Source: Cryomorphaceae bacterium (lineage in GTDB: Bacteria > Bacteroidota > Bacteroidia > Flavobacteriales_D > Cryomorphaceae). Taken from it: a stretch of 64,000 bases of DNA. The stretch's first letter is position 1. Each line of letters opens with the position of its first letter. This document shows positions 47,088 to 59,800 of this stretch, one piece after another. The stretch is taken from assembly GCA_003565555.1 (NCBI GenBank), contig PXBH01000054.1, positions 17,629-81,628 on the forward strand. Direction: 5' to 3'. Both the position numbers and the translations under genes were made by a program. The notes under the pieces were generated by a model. The model searched no databases and had not been told where the DNA came from. It saw only the letters and a program-made list of their open reading frames with translations.

Positions 47088-50000
47088 AAAAAAGAGAAGA
47101 GAGATTCCGGAAAATCTTCAGAGCGGCGGGCCCGATTGCATTGGTTTTAACCTTATTCCTTTTTTCCGCACAAGAGGCCTCAACCCAACCTCCGTTGCCC
47201 ATCGAAAACGGAACCGTCACCACCTGCGATGCATTTTTTCTGGATGACGGAGGCGAGGGAGGTACGCCTTATTCGCCAAATAATTCCTACGTTTTTACCA
47301 TATGTCCGGATAATCCCGGAGATGTGATCCAAGTAGACTTTGTCGCGTTCAACCTCTACACAAGCCCGAATCCGGCAAACAGCGACTACCTCAGCGTTTT
47401 TGACGGTGAGGATACGAGTGCCGGTTCTCTTGGGGACTATACGGGTACTTCAATTCAGGGAAATTCTATCACCGGCTCAGTGAACAACCCTTCGGGCTGT
47501 CTGACTTTTGTTTTCAATCCGAACCCCAACGGAAATACAGCGGGAAATTTTCCGGGCTGGGCAGCCATTGTATCGTGCACCACACCTTGCGACAATCCCA
47601 CCATGGCATCAGCCTTCGAGAATCCGCTTCCGGAAGGACCCGATGCTGCCGTAGGAATCTGTATCGGTGACGAGGTGACCGTAGTCGATGACGGCTCTTT
47701 CGCGGCAGCAGGTTTTGCAATCGAAGAGTACGTATGGCGCTGGGGCGACGGAACAGAGACCGTAGCAGGCGATCCCGGGCCCGTAACACACGCCTATGAA
47801 GAACCGGGAGAATACCTCATCAACTTAACCGTCATCGACAATAACGGGTGCAACAGCTTGAACGTGTCTCCGCTTCAAGTCTTGGTGAGTACGCTTCCCG
47901 AATTCAATCTCGATATAGAAAGTCCGGTGTGTATCGGAAACCCTTTCAGCCTTGACGGAAGTGCCATCCAAAGCGTCACCTGGACGGCACTCCCGCCGCA
48001 AGTAGTAGCGGGTGAAACCTATCTGGCCGACGGGGCGGGGTTTCAGTTTACGTCGAGCTTGGTTTTCGATTTCTTTCCTATAGGAGCCGTCTTGGAAAAC
48101 TGCGAAGACCTCTTGGAGGTATTCGTAAATATCGAGCATTCCTATATGGGTGACCTCGAACTGGAGGTAGCTTGTCCGGACGGGACTTCGGTAGTGCTGT
48201 TAGAGTATCCGAACGGAGGAGGAGGCACTTACCTCGGCGAGGCTGTGAACGATCCGTTCGAACCTGACGGACCTATTCCCGGTGTAGGCTACACCTACGG
48301 CTGGGCACCGGGTGCCACAAACGGAAATATCAACAACAATGAGAACTGGACCATGACCCAGTTCATAAACAATGCGGGGGCCTCCGACCAAAGCAATATT
48401 GTGAATCCGGGAACCTATCAGGCCGACAATGACCTGTGCGCATTGGAAGGCTGTCCGCTCAACGGAGAATGGCAATTTCTTGTTACGGACAACCTGGCCC
48501 TGGATGACGGTCACATCTTTTTCTGGGGAATTGATTTTAACCCCGAGCTACTCCCGGACGTAACCACCTTCACTCCGGTGATCGGGATGGGGCCTGATTC
48601 CACTTTTTGGGAAGGGCCCGGCATTGTATCGAGCTCTGATGACAACAATATCATCGATGTCGTCCTGAATGAGACGGGCTCGTATGATTACACTTTTTTT
48701 GCGACCAACAACTTCGGCTGCACCTTCGACACAACGGTGACGGTAGAGGCCGTGGAAGGTCCGGCCATTACTGCGGGTCCTGACGTTTTCGTCTGCGACG
48801 AACCTGTCACCCTTCAGGCCGGGCTGGATACCGAGGAAAGCCCCTCCTGCACCGGCGACGGAGGAACTTATGAATACTGCTATGAAAACAATGACAACCT
48901 GATTGTGACCTTTTGCCCGGACGAGCCCGGAGACGGAATTACATTCATGGGGATCAGCATCTCGCAGGGGTTTGTGGAGAATTTTTTCGATGCCATGACT
49001 ATTTATGACGGCGACGGAATCGATTCACCCGTCATTGAGGCGGGAATCAGCGGTGACTTAGCCGGGTTGAGCTGGACTGCAACCAATCCTTCGGGGTGCA
49101 TCACCTTTCAAATCACCAGCGACGGAAGCGTGAGTTGCGGCGCGGGAAATTATGACCCGATCATCATGAGCGTCAGCTGCTTGGGCGGCGGAAATTTAAT
49201 CTGGTCGTGGTCGCCGGAAGAGGGGCTGTCCAATCCGAATGTGCAAAATCCCGATGTATTCGTGACGCAGGCCACAACTTATACGGTCACGGCCTTCCCA
49301 CCGGACCTGCCGGGCTGCGTGATTACTGATCAGGTCACGGTAGCGCCCGACCCCGATGTGGATCCCGGTTTGGATACTGATACGGTATTTTGCTACAACA
49401 GTCCGCCCTCGCAATTGATCAATTACCTGCAGGGAACGCCTTCGCCCGGTGGTGATTGGGTAAATTTAGCCACCGGCGAGCCTTTTCCGAACCAGTTCAC
49501 CCCGACAGACCACCCGAACGGAGTTTCCTTCACTTTAGAATACACCTTGGACAACGGATTCTGTCAAAATTCCTCCATCCTCAACCTGACTGTGCTCGGG
49601 GTGACCAATGATCAGTGCTGCTTCACCAATGCCGTGGCCGGAGAGGATGCAATACCCTGCGGACTTTCCTACGAATTGCAAGCGTTTGAACCCATAGGTA
49701 CGGGAACCTGGAGCGGCCCCGACAACGTGACTTTCAGTAATGTGAACGATCCCGGTGCAACAGTTACGGCAACCGCTCCCGGAGGTGCAGTCACCCTTAC
49801 GTGGACAGATACCGTGGACAACCTGTGTCAGGAAGAGGACCAAATCACCGTTAATTTTGCAAATCCGCTCGAAATCATTCTTATACCGACTGATGCCCTG
49901 TGCAACGGAGAATGCAGCGGTTCCGCCATTGCCATCCCGAGCGGAGGCACCCCGGACGCAGCAGGCATTTACAACTATATCTGGTCGAGCGGAGAGGCCG

Positions 50001-50887
50001 GACCGACCGGACAAGTGGCCCAAGAACTCTGTGCGGGTGAGCACAGAATCCTTGTTACGGATAACTTAGGGTGTACCGACTCCGTGGACTTCATCATCAG
50101 TGAGCCCGCCGCACAGCAGATCAATACACTTACCTCCCCTCCCCTTTGCGCAGACTCCTGCAACGGAAGGGTGACCGTATTGTCTCAAGGCGCAGTATCT
50201 TACAGCTATGACGGCGGGGTAACTTGGAGTGAATCGAATGTGGGCGACGTATGCGCGGGAGTGCATACCATCATCGCACGAAATGAAAACGGTTGCGAAA
50301 TCCAAACCGAAATCAGCCTCAATGACCCCCCGCGTTTCGAAGCGAATTTCAATATCAATCCCAACCCGACCACGATCAAAAACACTACGATTCAGTTTCA
50401 AAACGTCTCGACTCCCGGTCCGATCGCGGAAACCCTCTTTATATTCGGCGAAAACGGAAATGTAGGCACTTCCACAGACCGCTTGGCGTACATGAAATTT
50501 CCGCAGGATACCTCGGGTACCTACCCGATCACCCTGATCACAACGAGCGAAAACGGCTGCACGGACACCCTCACGCGCGCCTTGGTGATCAATGATGACT
50601 TGCTTTGGTACATTCCCAATGCCTTTACACCCGATCAGGACGGGATCAACGAATTGTGGAAACCGCAGGGGAGCTTCGTTGATCTTACAAATTACAGGTT
50701 AGAAGTTTATGACCGTTGGGGCCGACGCGTTTTCGAGACTACAGATTTTGATCAAGGTTGGAACGGGTCGATTGCCGGGTCCACGCATTTTGCCGAAAAC
50801 GGCATTTACAACTATATCATCAGGGTGCGCTCCATCACTACCGAAGAAACCTATGAACTGAACGGGTTCATCATGCTGATACGCTGA
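47084..50887 (+). CDS. Secreted CUB/PKD/P-domain protein with T9SS type B sorting domain
   Basis: 1267 residues from a GTG at 47084. Order of domains: basic N-terminus and signal segment (1-37), CUB-like domain (about 48-165), PKD (about 215-265, WRWGDGTETVAGDPGPVTHAY), and a proprotein-convertase P-like jelly roll (about 325-490; VNIEHSYMGDLELEVACPDG, LNGEWQFLVTDNLALDDG). A second CUB-like domain (about 585-705), Ig/SprB-like modules (about 790-1090) and the type B sorting domain (about 1173-1267; YIPNAFTPDQDGINELW, VYDRWGRRVFETT) follow. Between residues 14 and 987 the only basic residue is R219. Predicted to be a surface binding protein exported by T9SS, coupled in translation to the small gene before it. 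Confidence 0.88.
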   Translation: MKKREERFRKIFRAAGPIALVLTLFLFSAQEASTQPPLPIENGTVTTCDAFFLDDGGEGGTPYSPNNSYVFTICPDNPGDVIQVDFVAFNLYTSPNPANSDYLSVFDGEDTSAGSLGDYTGTSIQGNSITGSVNNPSGCLTFVFNPNPNGNTAGNFPGWAAIVSCTTPCDNPTMASAFENPLPEGPDAAVGICIGDEVTVVDDGSFAAAGFAIEEYVWRWGDGTETVAGDPGPVTHAYEEPGEYLINLTVIDNNGCNSLNVSPLQVLVSTLPEFNLDIESPVCIGNPFSLDGSAIQSVTWTALPPQVVAGETYLADGAGFQFTSSLVFDFFPIGAVLENCEDLLEVFVNIEHSYMGDLELEVACPDGTSVVLLEYPNGGGGTYLGEAVNDPFEPDGPIPGVGYTYGWAPGATNGNINNNENWTMTQFINNAGASDQSNIVNPGTYQADNDLCALEGCPLNGEWQFLVTDNLALDDGHIFFWGIDFNPELLPDVTTFTPVIGMGPDSTFWEGPGIVSSSDDNNIIDVVLNETGSYDYTFFATNNFGCTFDTTVTVEAVEGPAITAGPDVFVCDEPVTLQAGLDTEESPSCTGDGGTYEYCYENNDNLIVTFCPDEPGDGITFMGISISQGFVENFFDAMTIYDGDGIDSPVIEAGISGDLAGLSWTATNPSGCITFQITSDGSVSCGAGNYDPIIMSVSCLGGGNLIWSWSPEEGLSNPNVQNPDVFVTQATTYTVTAFPPDLPGCVITDQVTVAPDPDVDPGLDTDTVFCYNSPPSQLINYLQGTPSPGGDWVNLATGEPFPNQFTPTDHPNGVSFTLEYTLDNGFCQNSSILNLTVLGVTNDQCCFTNAVAGEDAIPCGLSYELQAFEPIGTGTWSGPDNVTFSNVNDPGATVTATAPGGAVTLTWTDTVDNLCQEEDQITVNFANPLEIILIPTDALCNGECSGSAIAIPSGGTPDAAGIYNYIWSSGEAGPTGQVAQELCAGEHRILVTDNLGCTDSVDFIISEPAAQQINTLTSPPLCADSCNGRVTVLSQGAVSYSYDGGVTWSESNVGDVCAGVHTIIARNENGCEIQTEISLNDPPRFEANFNINPNPTTIKNTTIQFQNVSTPGPIAETLFIFGENGNVGTSTDRLAYMKFPQDTSGTYPITLITTSENGCTDTLTRALVINDDLLWYIPNAFTPDQDGINELWKPQGSFVDLTNYRLEVYDRWGRRVFETTDFDQGWNGSIAGSTHFAENGIYNYIIRVRSITTEETYELNGFIMLIR

Positions 50888-50971
50888 GCGGCTTTAAATT
50901 TATATGAATCCCTGACCTCACCTTCGCGCAGCTGAAACGGTTTATGTATTTTCGCCCGAAACACGTGCAGA

Positions 50972-51790
50972 TTGACAGATCTCTTGGCCATTGTATGGGA
51001 TGTAAATCCCGAAGCGTTTACCATTCCTTTCATTGATTGGCCCGTACGCTGGTACGGCTTGCTCTTTGTGACGGGACTGATCGGGGCGCAGTACATCATG
51101 TTTCACGTATTTGAAACCGAAGGCTACGCCAAATCTCACGTCGAAAACCTCACAATTTACGTGGTACTGGGCACCGTGCTCGGCGCCCGGCTCGGCCACG
51201 TATTCTTTTACGATGCGGCCTACTACCTTTCTCACCCGGGGGAAATCCTCATGGTGTGGAAAGGAGGGCTGGCCAGCCACGGAGGTGCCATCGGTATTCT
51301 CACCGCCATTTGGCTGTTCGGTCGCAAGTATAAATTCGGGTTCCTTTGGCTGATGGACCGACTGGTACTGGCCGTGTGCTTTACGGGAGCATGCATACGC
51401 ATCGGCAACCTGATGAACCACGAAATCATAGGAACGGTAAGCGAACTCCCTTGGGCCTTTCAATTTATGCGGGCCTATCCGCCCGAGATGGCGGCAGACC
51501 CGAGGCATCCGGCGCAGCTTTATGAAGCGCTGTACTGCTTGGTGATCCTTGCGATTCTTTGGCCCATTTGGAAAAAACATCAAAAGGAGCTCAGAAACGG
51601 ATTTCTCTTCGGCCTGTTCATGCTCCTGCTTTTCACCTTGCGGTTTCTGGATGAATTTCTCAAAGAAAACCAAGAGCCCTGGGAGGACGACCTTCCCATC
51701 AACATGGGACAAATCCTGAGTATTCCATTCATTCTGGCAGGAATTTTGCTCCTTTTTAAAGCCAAAGCACCCAAATTAAATCAGTCTTGA
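50972..51790 (+). CDS. lgt: Prolipoprotein diacylglyceryl transferase
   Basis: Inner-membrane enzyme that adds diacylglycerol from phosphatidylglycerol to the lipobox cysteine of prelipoproteins. It has 272 residues with seven membrane segments. H103 in GGLASHGGAIG and R143 in CIRIGNLMNHE match the numbering of the essential E. coli residues (R143, N146 and E151 all present). The start is TTG at 50972; ATG and GTG codons upstream (50944, 50965) are out of frame. The stop overlaps the next start in TTGA. Confidence 0.95.
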   Translation: MTDLLAIVWDVNPEAFTIPFIDWPVRWYGLLFVTGLIGAQYIMFHVFETEGYAKSHVENLTIYVVLGTVLGARLGHVFFYDAAYYLSHPGEILMVWKGGLASHGGAIGILTAIWLFGRKYKFGFLWLMDRLVLAVCFTGACIRIGNLMNHEIIGTVSELPWAFQFMRAYPPEMAADPRHPAQLYEALYCLVILAILWPIWKKHQKELRNGFLFGLFMLLLFTLRFLDEFLKENQEPWEDDLPINMGQILSIPFILAGILLLFKAKAPKLNQS

Positions 51791-52878
51791 AGCCCCTCAT
51801 CGTCTCGATCCTTGTTCTGCTCACAGCCCTCGGCTCATTTGCCCAGGATGAGGGTTTCGTTCGCTACAACACCATGAATATGGACCGCCGGTATGACGAC
51901 CGCATTCGGGTGGCCTTTTACAATGTGGAGAACCTCTTCGACCTGGAGAATGACAGCCTCAAGCGCGATGATGACTTCACTCCCGAAGGTTCAAACCGAT
52001 ACACCTTCAGCCGATACAAAAAGAAATCGAACGGCTTGGCTAAGACCATGCTGGCCATGGGCGGCTGGGAACCTGTAGAGTTCATAGGCCTTTGCGAAGT
52101 AGAAAACGATTGGGTAATGCGGGGACTGACAGAACACTCTCCGATGAAAGATGTGGGCTATGAATTCATACACGAAAATTCCCCTGACTTTCGCGGTATT
52201 GATGTAGCAGCGATATACCGCCCCGACAAATTTGAGCTGATTCACTACAAGTACTACCGGGTCAAGTTTACGCATGCCCCCGAGCGCACAACGCGCGATC
52301 TTCTCTACGCCAAAGGCATTGTTCCCAACGGTGACACCCTGCACATATTCGTGAACCACTGGCCCTCCAGATACGGCGGACAGTTTGCTTCAGAGCCGGG
52401 GCGAATACATCTTGCGCAAATGGTGCGCTCCAAGGTAGACAGCCTCAATGCCCGTTTCAATAACCCGTACATTGTGATTATCGGAGACTTTAATGACTAC
52501 CCGAACGATATCAGCATCACAGAACACCTGCGTGCCTCGGGCTCTGTAGAAGAAGCCAAAAACGACGACCTGGTGAACCTCTCGAAGCGCATCATGTACA
52601 AATTCGGCACCCACAGTTTCGGCGGAGAATGGGGGGTGCTTGATCAGGTCATTGTAACACAAAGTTTTTTCAAAGACGGGAGCATGACGATCTACCCGGG
52701 GGATGTGGGGGTTTTTGATGCACCTTGGTTGATAACGCGAAATGCAGCGGGAAACACCACCACCTACCGCACCTATATGGGTCCGGCATACAAAGGCGGC
52801 TACAGCGACCACCTGCCCACCTTCATCGACATTCACCTCAAGGATTATCACCGCGGAAACGCTCCGCCGGCCAATTAG
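51787..52878 (+). CDS. Exported endonuclease/exonuclease/phosphatase-fold protein
   Basis: 363 residues from a TTG at 51787 (TTGA overlap with lgt). Signal peptide MKPLIVSILVLLTALGSFAQ. EEP-fold motifs: VAFYNVENLFD (about 36-46), a catalytic Glu in GLCEVEN, VNHWPSRYGG, GDFNDYPND and the C-terminal SDHLPTF with the catalytic Asp-His. It probably hydrolyses phosphodiesters (nucleic acid or phospholipid) outside the cytoplasm. The exact substrate cannot be read from the sequence. Confidence 0.88.
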   Translation: MKPLIVSILVLLTALGSFAQDEGFVRYNTMNMDRRYDDRIRVAFYNVENLFDLENDSLKRDDDFTPEGSNRYTFSRYKKKSNGLAKTMLAMGGWEPVEFIGLCEVENDWVMRGLTEHSPMKDVGYEFIHENSPDFRGIDVAAIYRPDKFELIHYKYYRVKFTHAPERTTRDLLYAKGIVPNGDTLHIFVNHWPSRYGGQFASEPGRIHLAQMVRSKVDSLNARFNNPYIVIIGDFNDYPNDISITEHLRASGSVEEAKNDDLVNLSKRIMYKFGTHSFGGEWGVLDQVIVTQSFFKDGSMTIYPGDVGVFDAPWLITRNAAGNTTTYRTYMGPAYKGGYSDHLPTFIDIHLKDYHRGNAPPAN

Positions 52879-52925
52879 CGGTCTGACCTTATCCCCTTCG
52901 GACAATGGGGAAACCGAGCAAACCA

Positions 52926-52953
52926 AAACGGGCGACCCTGAGGCCGCCCGTTT
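52926..52953. terminator. Bidirectional terminator between the EEP gene and gyrB
   Basis: Perfect 9-bp stem AAACGGGCG/CGCCCGTTT (52926-52934 with 52945-52953) with a 10-nt loop between converging genes. The A/T ends of the stem give short T-tracts in both directions. Confidence 0.75.
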
Positions 52954-52984
52954 CAATTTGTATTTGCGATCTGCTGATATTCAA

Positions 52985-54955
<1,971 letters not shown>

Positions 54956-54973
54956 TTAGAAAATCATTACTTA

Positions 54974-54981
54974 CAAATTTA
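54974..54981 (-). promoter_or_regulatory. gyrB promoter -7 element
   Basis: TAAATTTG on the minus strand, 33 nt before the gyrB ATG. No TTG at the matching -33 position. Confidence 0.5.
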
Positions 54982-55121
54982 CGCATTTTAAGGGACAGAA
55001 ACCACTGAAAACCCGCATAAACACTGACTATTTTCAACATTTAATTAACATTTTGAAGCGGCTGCGCGAAGGGTAAAAGAACTGCCCGAAAAAAAGGAAG
55101 AAAAAGGCTCAAAAAAATCTC

Positions 55122-56855
55122 TCAGAAGAGGTAACGGGCACCGCCTAACACAAAAAGTCGCTGCGCGGGAAAACGGTAGTAGATGTCATAATTTGCTCCG
55201 GCCAGGTTATGGGCTTCTACAAATGCTGAAAGGCGGGCGGTGTATCGGTACTCCGCGCTGAGGCTCAGATCGAGGTATGCATCGAGCTCCACCGGAATAA
55301 ATTCCGCCTCGGGCAGCACCTCTGTGCCGGGCACAGGCAAGAGGGATTTGGCTTGTCGCGTTCCGATCCAAGTCAGGGTAAGTCCGGCGGTGAGTTTATC
55401 GAAGAGGTTGTATGTACCTCCGAGCGAAATTCTGTGCGAGGGAAGGTGCCAGGCCTGAGCCTCACGGTCCGTATCATAAGAGAGCAACTCCACACTTGCG
55501 GTGGCTCCCCATTTCTCGTTGAGTGCATAGGTCATCTCACCGAGCATACTGAAGGTGCCGATATTGTCATACAGAACGTTAAACCTATTCTCCGTACTGA
55601 AAATGATATCATTGACAAAGAGCGGCATATTGTCCGTTTGGATATAGCTCACCCGCGCATTGAAGCTGACCTCATCGCTTACAGTTCCCTTGATACCACC
55701 GAATACATTGTACTTGGTCACGCTGTTCTGCACGTCCAATGAATTCAAGACCCAAGGGTTGGCCGTTGTAAGCGTGCGGTAGCCCACCCGGTTCACACTA
55801 CCTGTGATTCCCGCATAGGGAACCAGGATATTGTCAAAAAGGCTGTAGCTTACTTCGGCATCGGGAAAGGCATGGAACCGCCCCGTATTCTCTACCTGAA
55901 GATAAATTCCCATACCGACCGCCGCACTGAGGTTGCCCTTGCGCAGCAGGATTTGCGGCACGGCGTAGAGGATTCCGTTGGCCGTGCGGGCATCCGTTTC
56001 CGCGGGCAGGGCCTCGCCGTTCGCAGGCATGTATGCAAAAGGGGCCACCCCGTCAGAGCTGTAGCTGATGATGTCCAGCCCCGTGCGCATCGTGTAAAAT
56101 TGGTCTCCGCGAAAAGCGTGTAGCTCCCCGCCCGCAAAAATTCCAAACTCCCCGGCACCGCGGCGGTCATTGAGGTTGTACACGTTCAGATCGATGTCGT
56201 GGTTTACCTTAGAGGAATCGCTGTAATAGCTTTTCCACTTATTGTTGAGGCTGAACAGCTCAAAACGCTGCCGAATGTCACCTTTGGCAATGTCGGTATC
56301 CTGAGGGTCGAATCCGTAGTAATGGTAGACGTCCCTGTTAAAACTTGCTTTGGATTCGATGCTGTGCTTTCGAAAAATCTTCTTGCCCCAGGCTGCCAAC
56401 TCATTTTGGCTGAAGCCGCTGAAGGCCACGTTGCGGATTCCGCGATTAGCGGAAAGGTGGCGGTACTTCACGCCGTAGGACAAATCGCGCTTCCGGGTAC
56501 TGGTGTACATGGCCTCCAAAAAGGGTGCTTGGAAAGTTCCCGCTCCCCCGGCCACATACCCTTGGTACATGGGATCAAGGGGCTCTCGTACTTTGATGCG
56601 TGCGGGACTGATGGGATCAGCAGTTACGGTTACGGCGGGTCGCTTGGGAAGAAGGGTGTATACCGTATCTACGCTGCGGGAGGGCACGGGCACCTCTGTA
56701 GGCGATTCCGTGATCTTAAAAGCCTTGTCTACGGTCAGCGTTCTGTCGCCGGTGATTACCTGCGTACGGTCGATGCCCTCCTGCTCCTGAGCGAAGAGGG
56801 TGCCGACTGCGGTCGACATCACAAGGGCTAAAATAAAGTTTTTCAGGTAGCGCAT
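55122..56855 (-). CDS. Outer-membrane beta-barrel protein (TonB-dependent receptor-like)
   Basis: 577 residues. Signal peptide (MRYLKNFILALVMSTAVGTLFAQ), a short periplasmic stretch, then alternating aromatic-rich strands over the whole length and a terminal phenylalanine (ARYLF), the usual signal for outer-membrane barrel insertion. The stretch AVTVTADPISPARIKVREPLDPMYQGYVAGG is a short plug-like start. It lacks the full plug and TonB box of a true receptor. Its start overlaps the TPR gene stop (TAATG), so barrel and TPR protein are made together and probably interact in the envelope. Confidence 0.82.
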   Translation of the reverse strand: MRYLKNFILALVMSTAVGTLFAQEQEGIDRTQVITGDRTLTVDKAFKITESPTEVPVPSRSVDTVYTLLPKRPAVTVTADPISPARIKVREPLDPMYQGYVAGGAGTFQAPFLEAMYTSTRKRDLSYGVKYRHLSANRGIRNVAFSGFSQNELAAWGKKIFRKHSIESKASFNRDVYHYYGFDPQDTDIAKGDIRQRFELFSLNNKWKSYYSDSSKVNHDIDLNVYNLNDRRGAGEFGIFAGGELHAFRGDQFYTMRTGLDIISYSSDGVAPFAYMPANGEALPAETDARTANGILYAVPQILLRKGNLSAAVGMGIYLQVENTGRFHAFPDAEVSYSLFDNILVPYAGITGSVNRVGYRTLTTANPWVLNSLDVQNSVTKYNVFGGIKGTVSDEVSFNARVSYIQTDNMPLFVNDIIFSTENRFNVLYDNIGTFSMLGEMTYALNEKWGATASVELLSYDTDREAQAWHLPSHRISLGGTYNLFDKLTAGLTLTWIGTRQAKSLLPVPGTEVLPEAEFIPVELDAYLDLSLSAEYRYTARLSAFVEAHNLAGANYDIYYRFPAQRLFVLGGARYLF

Positions 56856-59800
56856 TACTCTTCGCTGTTTTGCGGTTGATCAATCAAATCGCGGTAGGGA
56901 TCCTCTTCCTCGGGAGTTTCGGATCGCTTGCGCTCCTCTTTTTCACGGCGCTCGTCCTCCTCGCGCTTGTCAAGCGCCTCACGCATGGCCTGTGCGCGTG
57001 CCGATAATTCCGGATCTGTCACATTGTCCGTGACACTCTGTAAGGTGGCACGGGCTTGGAAATAATCTCCCCGCTCTGTATAGACATCGGCGAGGAGCAG
57101 AAAGCCCTTGACTTTCCACCGATCGAAAGAAGCATAGCCCTGAATGAGCTCGAAAATTTCCTTCTCGGCCGCTTCGGACAGGCCCCGTTCAAAGGTAATT
57201 TTGGCAACGAGGAATTTCGCCTCGGCACCTTCGGCATTTTGAGATGAATCGGCGAGTGCGCGCAGGTCCTTCTCGGCGGCATCAACGTCACCTTTTGCAT
57301 AAGCAGATTTGCCGCGCACCAGCCGAGCCTCCTCCTTCATCCGTTCGGTGGCACTGCTGTGTTCGAGTACCGCGGTAGCTGCCGCCTCAGCTTCCTCATA
57401 CCGCTCCAGTCGGAAATAGGCGCGCATGGCTCCCAGATCGGCCTCGAGGGCATTGGCACTGAAAGATGCCGCCGAACGAAGCCGAAGGTAGTGCTTGAGC
57501 GCTTCTTCGTACTGCTTACGCCGGTACCGGATTTTTGCTGCGCCGGCCAGCGAGGTTTCGGTAAACATATTGACCGGTCGATCTGCCACATACTCGAAGC
57601 CTTCGAGGGCCGTGTCAAAATCGTTTGCGCGCAGCGCACAGTCAGCGCGGTAGTAGTGGGCATTCACGGCAAAGAGACCGTTCGGAAATTTATCGAGGTA
57701 ATCACTGAGGGCCGCGATGGCCTCCGTGCATTTGCCGTCGGCCACGAGATTCTCTGCAGCCCGGTAACTGAGGCTGTCAATTTCTCCCGCAGAAACCTGA
57801 TAGTCGGGAAGGGACGAAAGCCAGTCGGAATAATCATCGATGCGGCCCAGATCGAGGTAAATATTTCGCAATACAGCAATGGCCTCCCGCGATTCCGAGT
57901 CTACACCGTAGTCTTTGACCACCTTTTTATAGCTTGCGATGGCGTCATCATAAGCGCTGAGTCGATACTGAACGAGGCCGCGTTTGAGCAGGGCTTTTTT
58001 CCGGTAAGGGGAATCGCCGTGCCGGTCGATTACGGTATTGAACGACTCCAGGGCCTTGCTCAGGTTTTCATTGAGAAAATAACTGTCGCCCAATTGATAA
58101 TATCCCACGGCTGCCAATGAAGTAGCGGGGTAATTTGAAAAGAGCTTGTTGAGCTCTTCAATCTTTCGCGCGTGATCTTCCTTGTATCCGTATGCCATTG
58201 CGATCTGAAAGCGCGCATAGTCGCCCTCAGCTCCGTTGAGTGCAAGGGCCTCCTCATAGCTTTTGACGGCAGACTCGTAGTCCTTGGCTACCAGATGGAG
58301 ATCACCGATGCGCAAAAGGGCGTCGTACTTCCTGCGCTTATCGACACCGGGAGTAGCGGTAAATTTGCGAAAAGCAGTCAGGGACGCATCCCGATTGTCC
58401 AATTTGAAGAAGCAGTAGCCCAAGTTATACTCGGCATTTTTGAACGCCTCGGTACCGACGGCGGAGGGATTCGAAGCAAAGTTTCGGTAAGCTTGCGCCG
58501 CTTCGGCATAGTCGCCTTTTCTGTAATACAGATCACCGATTCGGTAACTCGCGAGCGCATTGAGCTCGGGTAGCTCACGGTACTTTTGCGAGATTTTGAA
58601 ATACTTGAGTGCCTCGTCATTTTTGCCCCCGCGCATGAGCTGCACGCCGTGGTTGTAGGCGGCCCTTTGGTAGTCTTCCCTTCCGGAAATTCCGATGTCC
58701 TTCATGTTGTCCAAGGCCCGCATTGCCGCGGGATAATTCTTGGTGGCCATGTGCACTTTGAGCAGGAAAGCATAGGCATCGTCTTTCCTCGGAGAGTCGG
58801 GATAAGCCTCAAGGTAACGGTCAAAAGCCTGAATGGCCTCGTGAAAAGGGTCGTAACTCAATTCGTAAGCCAGCTTGGCATAATTGAAAAGTGCATCTTC
58901 GGTGATTTCGCGGTCAGCGTCCATGCGGGATGCGGACCGAAACGCATTTTGGGCAAACTTCTTCTCACCCGACTTCAGGTATGCGTCGGCCATCTGGTAG
59001 GTGGCTGTCTGGGCGAGTGCGGGATCATCCGAAGCGGCAGCTTTCACAAAGTAATCGATTGAAGCCTTGTAATTTCCCGTACGGTAATAGGCATAAGCCA
59101 TTTGATAAGCATCTTCGGGCTCGGGATTGTAATTCCGCTCCATAAATATCTCCAGAAAAGGGACAGCGCTCTCGTAGTCTTGCTTTTGGTAGTAGGCATT
59201 ACCGGCCAGGTGAGCTATCTCCTCTTTCCGCTTGGTAGCAGCGCTGTCGAGAAAGGGCACGGCGTAGTCGATGAGTTCATCGTACTTTTCCTGGTGGTGG
59301 TAGATTTGCGTGATATAGTACGGCACCACATCTGAGAAATTCGGGTCTTCTCCTGCGCGCGTCAGGGCCTGCAGGGCAGTTTGCCAATTTTCGTTCTCGT
59401 AGGCGATGTGGCCGTAATAATAATTCACGGGGCCCCTGTACCCCCCGTCTTTCTCCAGCAGAGGAAAGAATGCCTCCCTTGCCTTTTCGTAGTCCTCCGT
59501 TTCAAAGGCAGAAAAACCGGTTTTAAAACGGATTTCATCAACGGTCTCCTCGTCGTAATCGTAAAGGTCGAGCCGGCCGAAGTAGTGGAGGGCGTCCTTA
59601 TAATCGCGGCGGTTGAAGTTATACCGCGCCAGCTCCAGCAAGGCGGGGCGGTAGTAAATGCTGCCCGGAAATTCCAAAGTAAATTCCCGCATCAGGAATT
59701 CGGCATCCTTGTGAAAGAGCTTCATGGCACAGCTTGCGCGGTGAAAGGAAGCGCTGATGAACCGCTCATCCGGGTAGGCGCGTGAAGCATCGATATACTC

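Noticed and set aside
55085..55125. Terminator after the beta-barrel gene
   Set aside because: Only a 4-bp stem (CTCT/AGAG) precedes the T-rich tract; suggestive but too weak to annotate.
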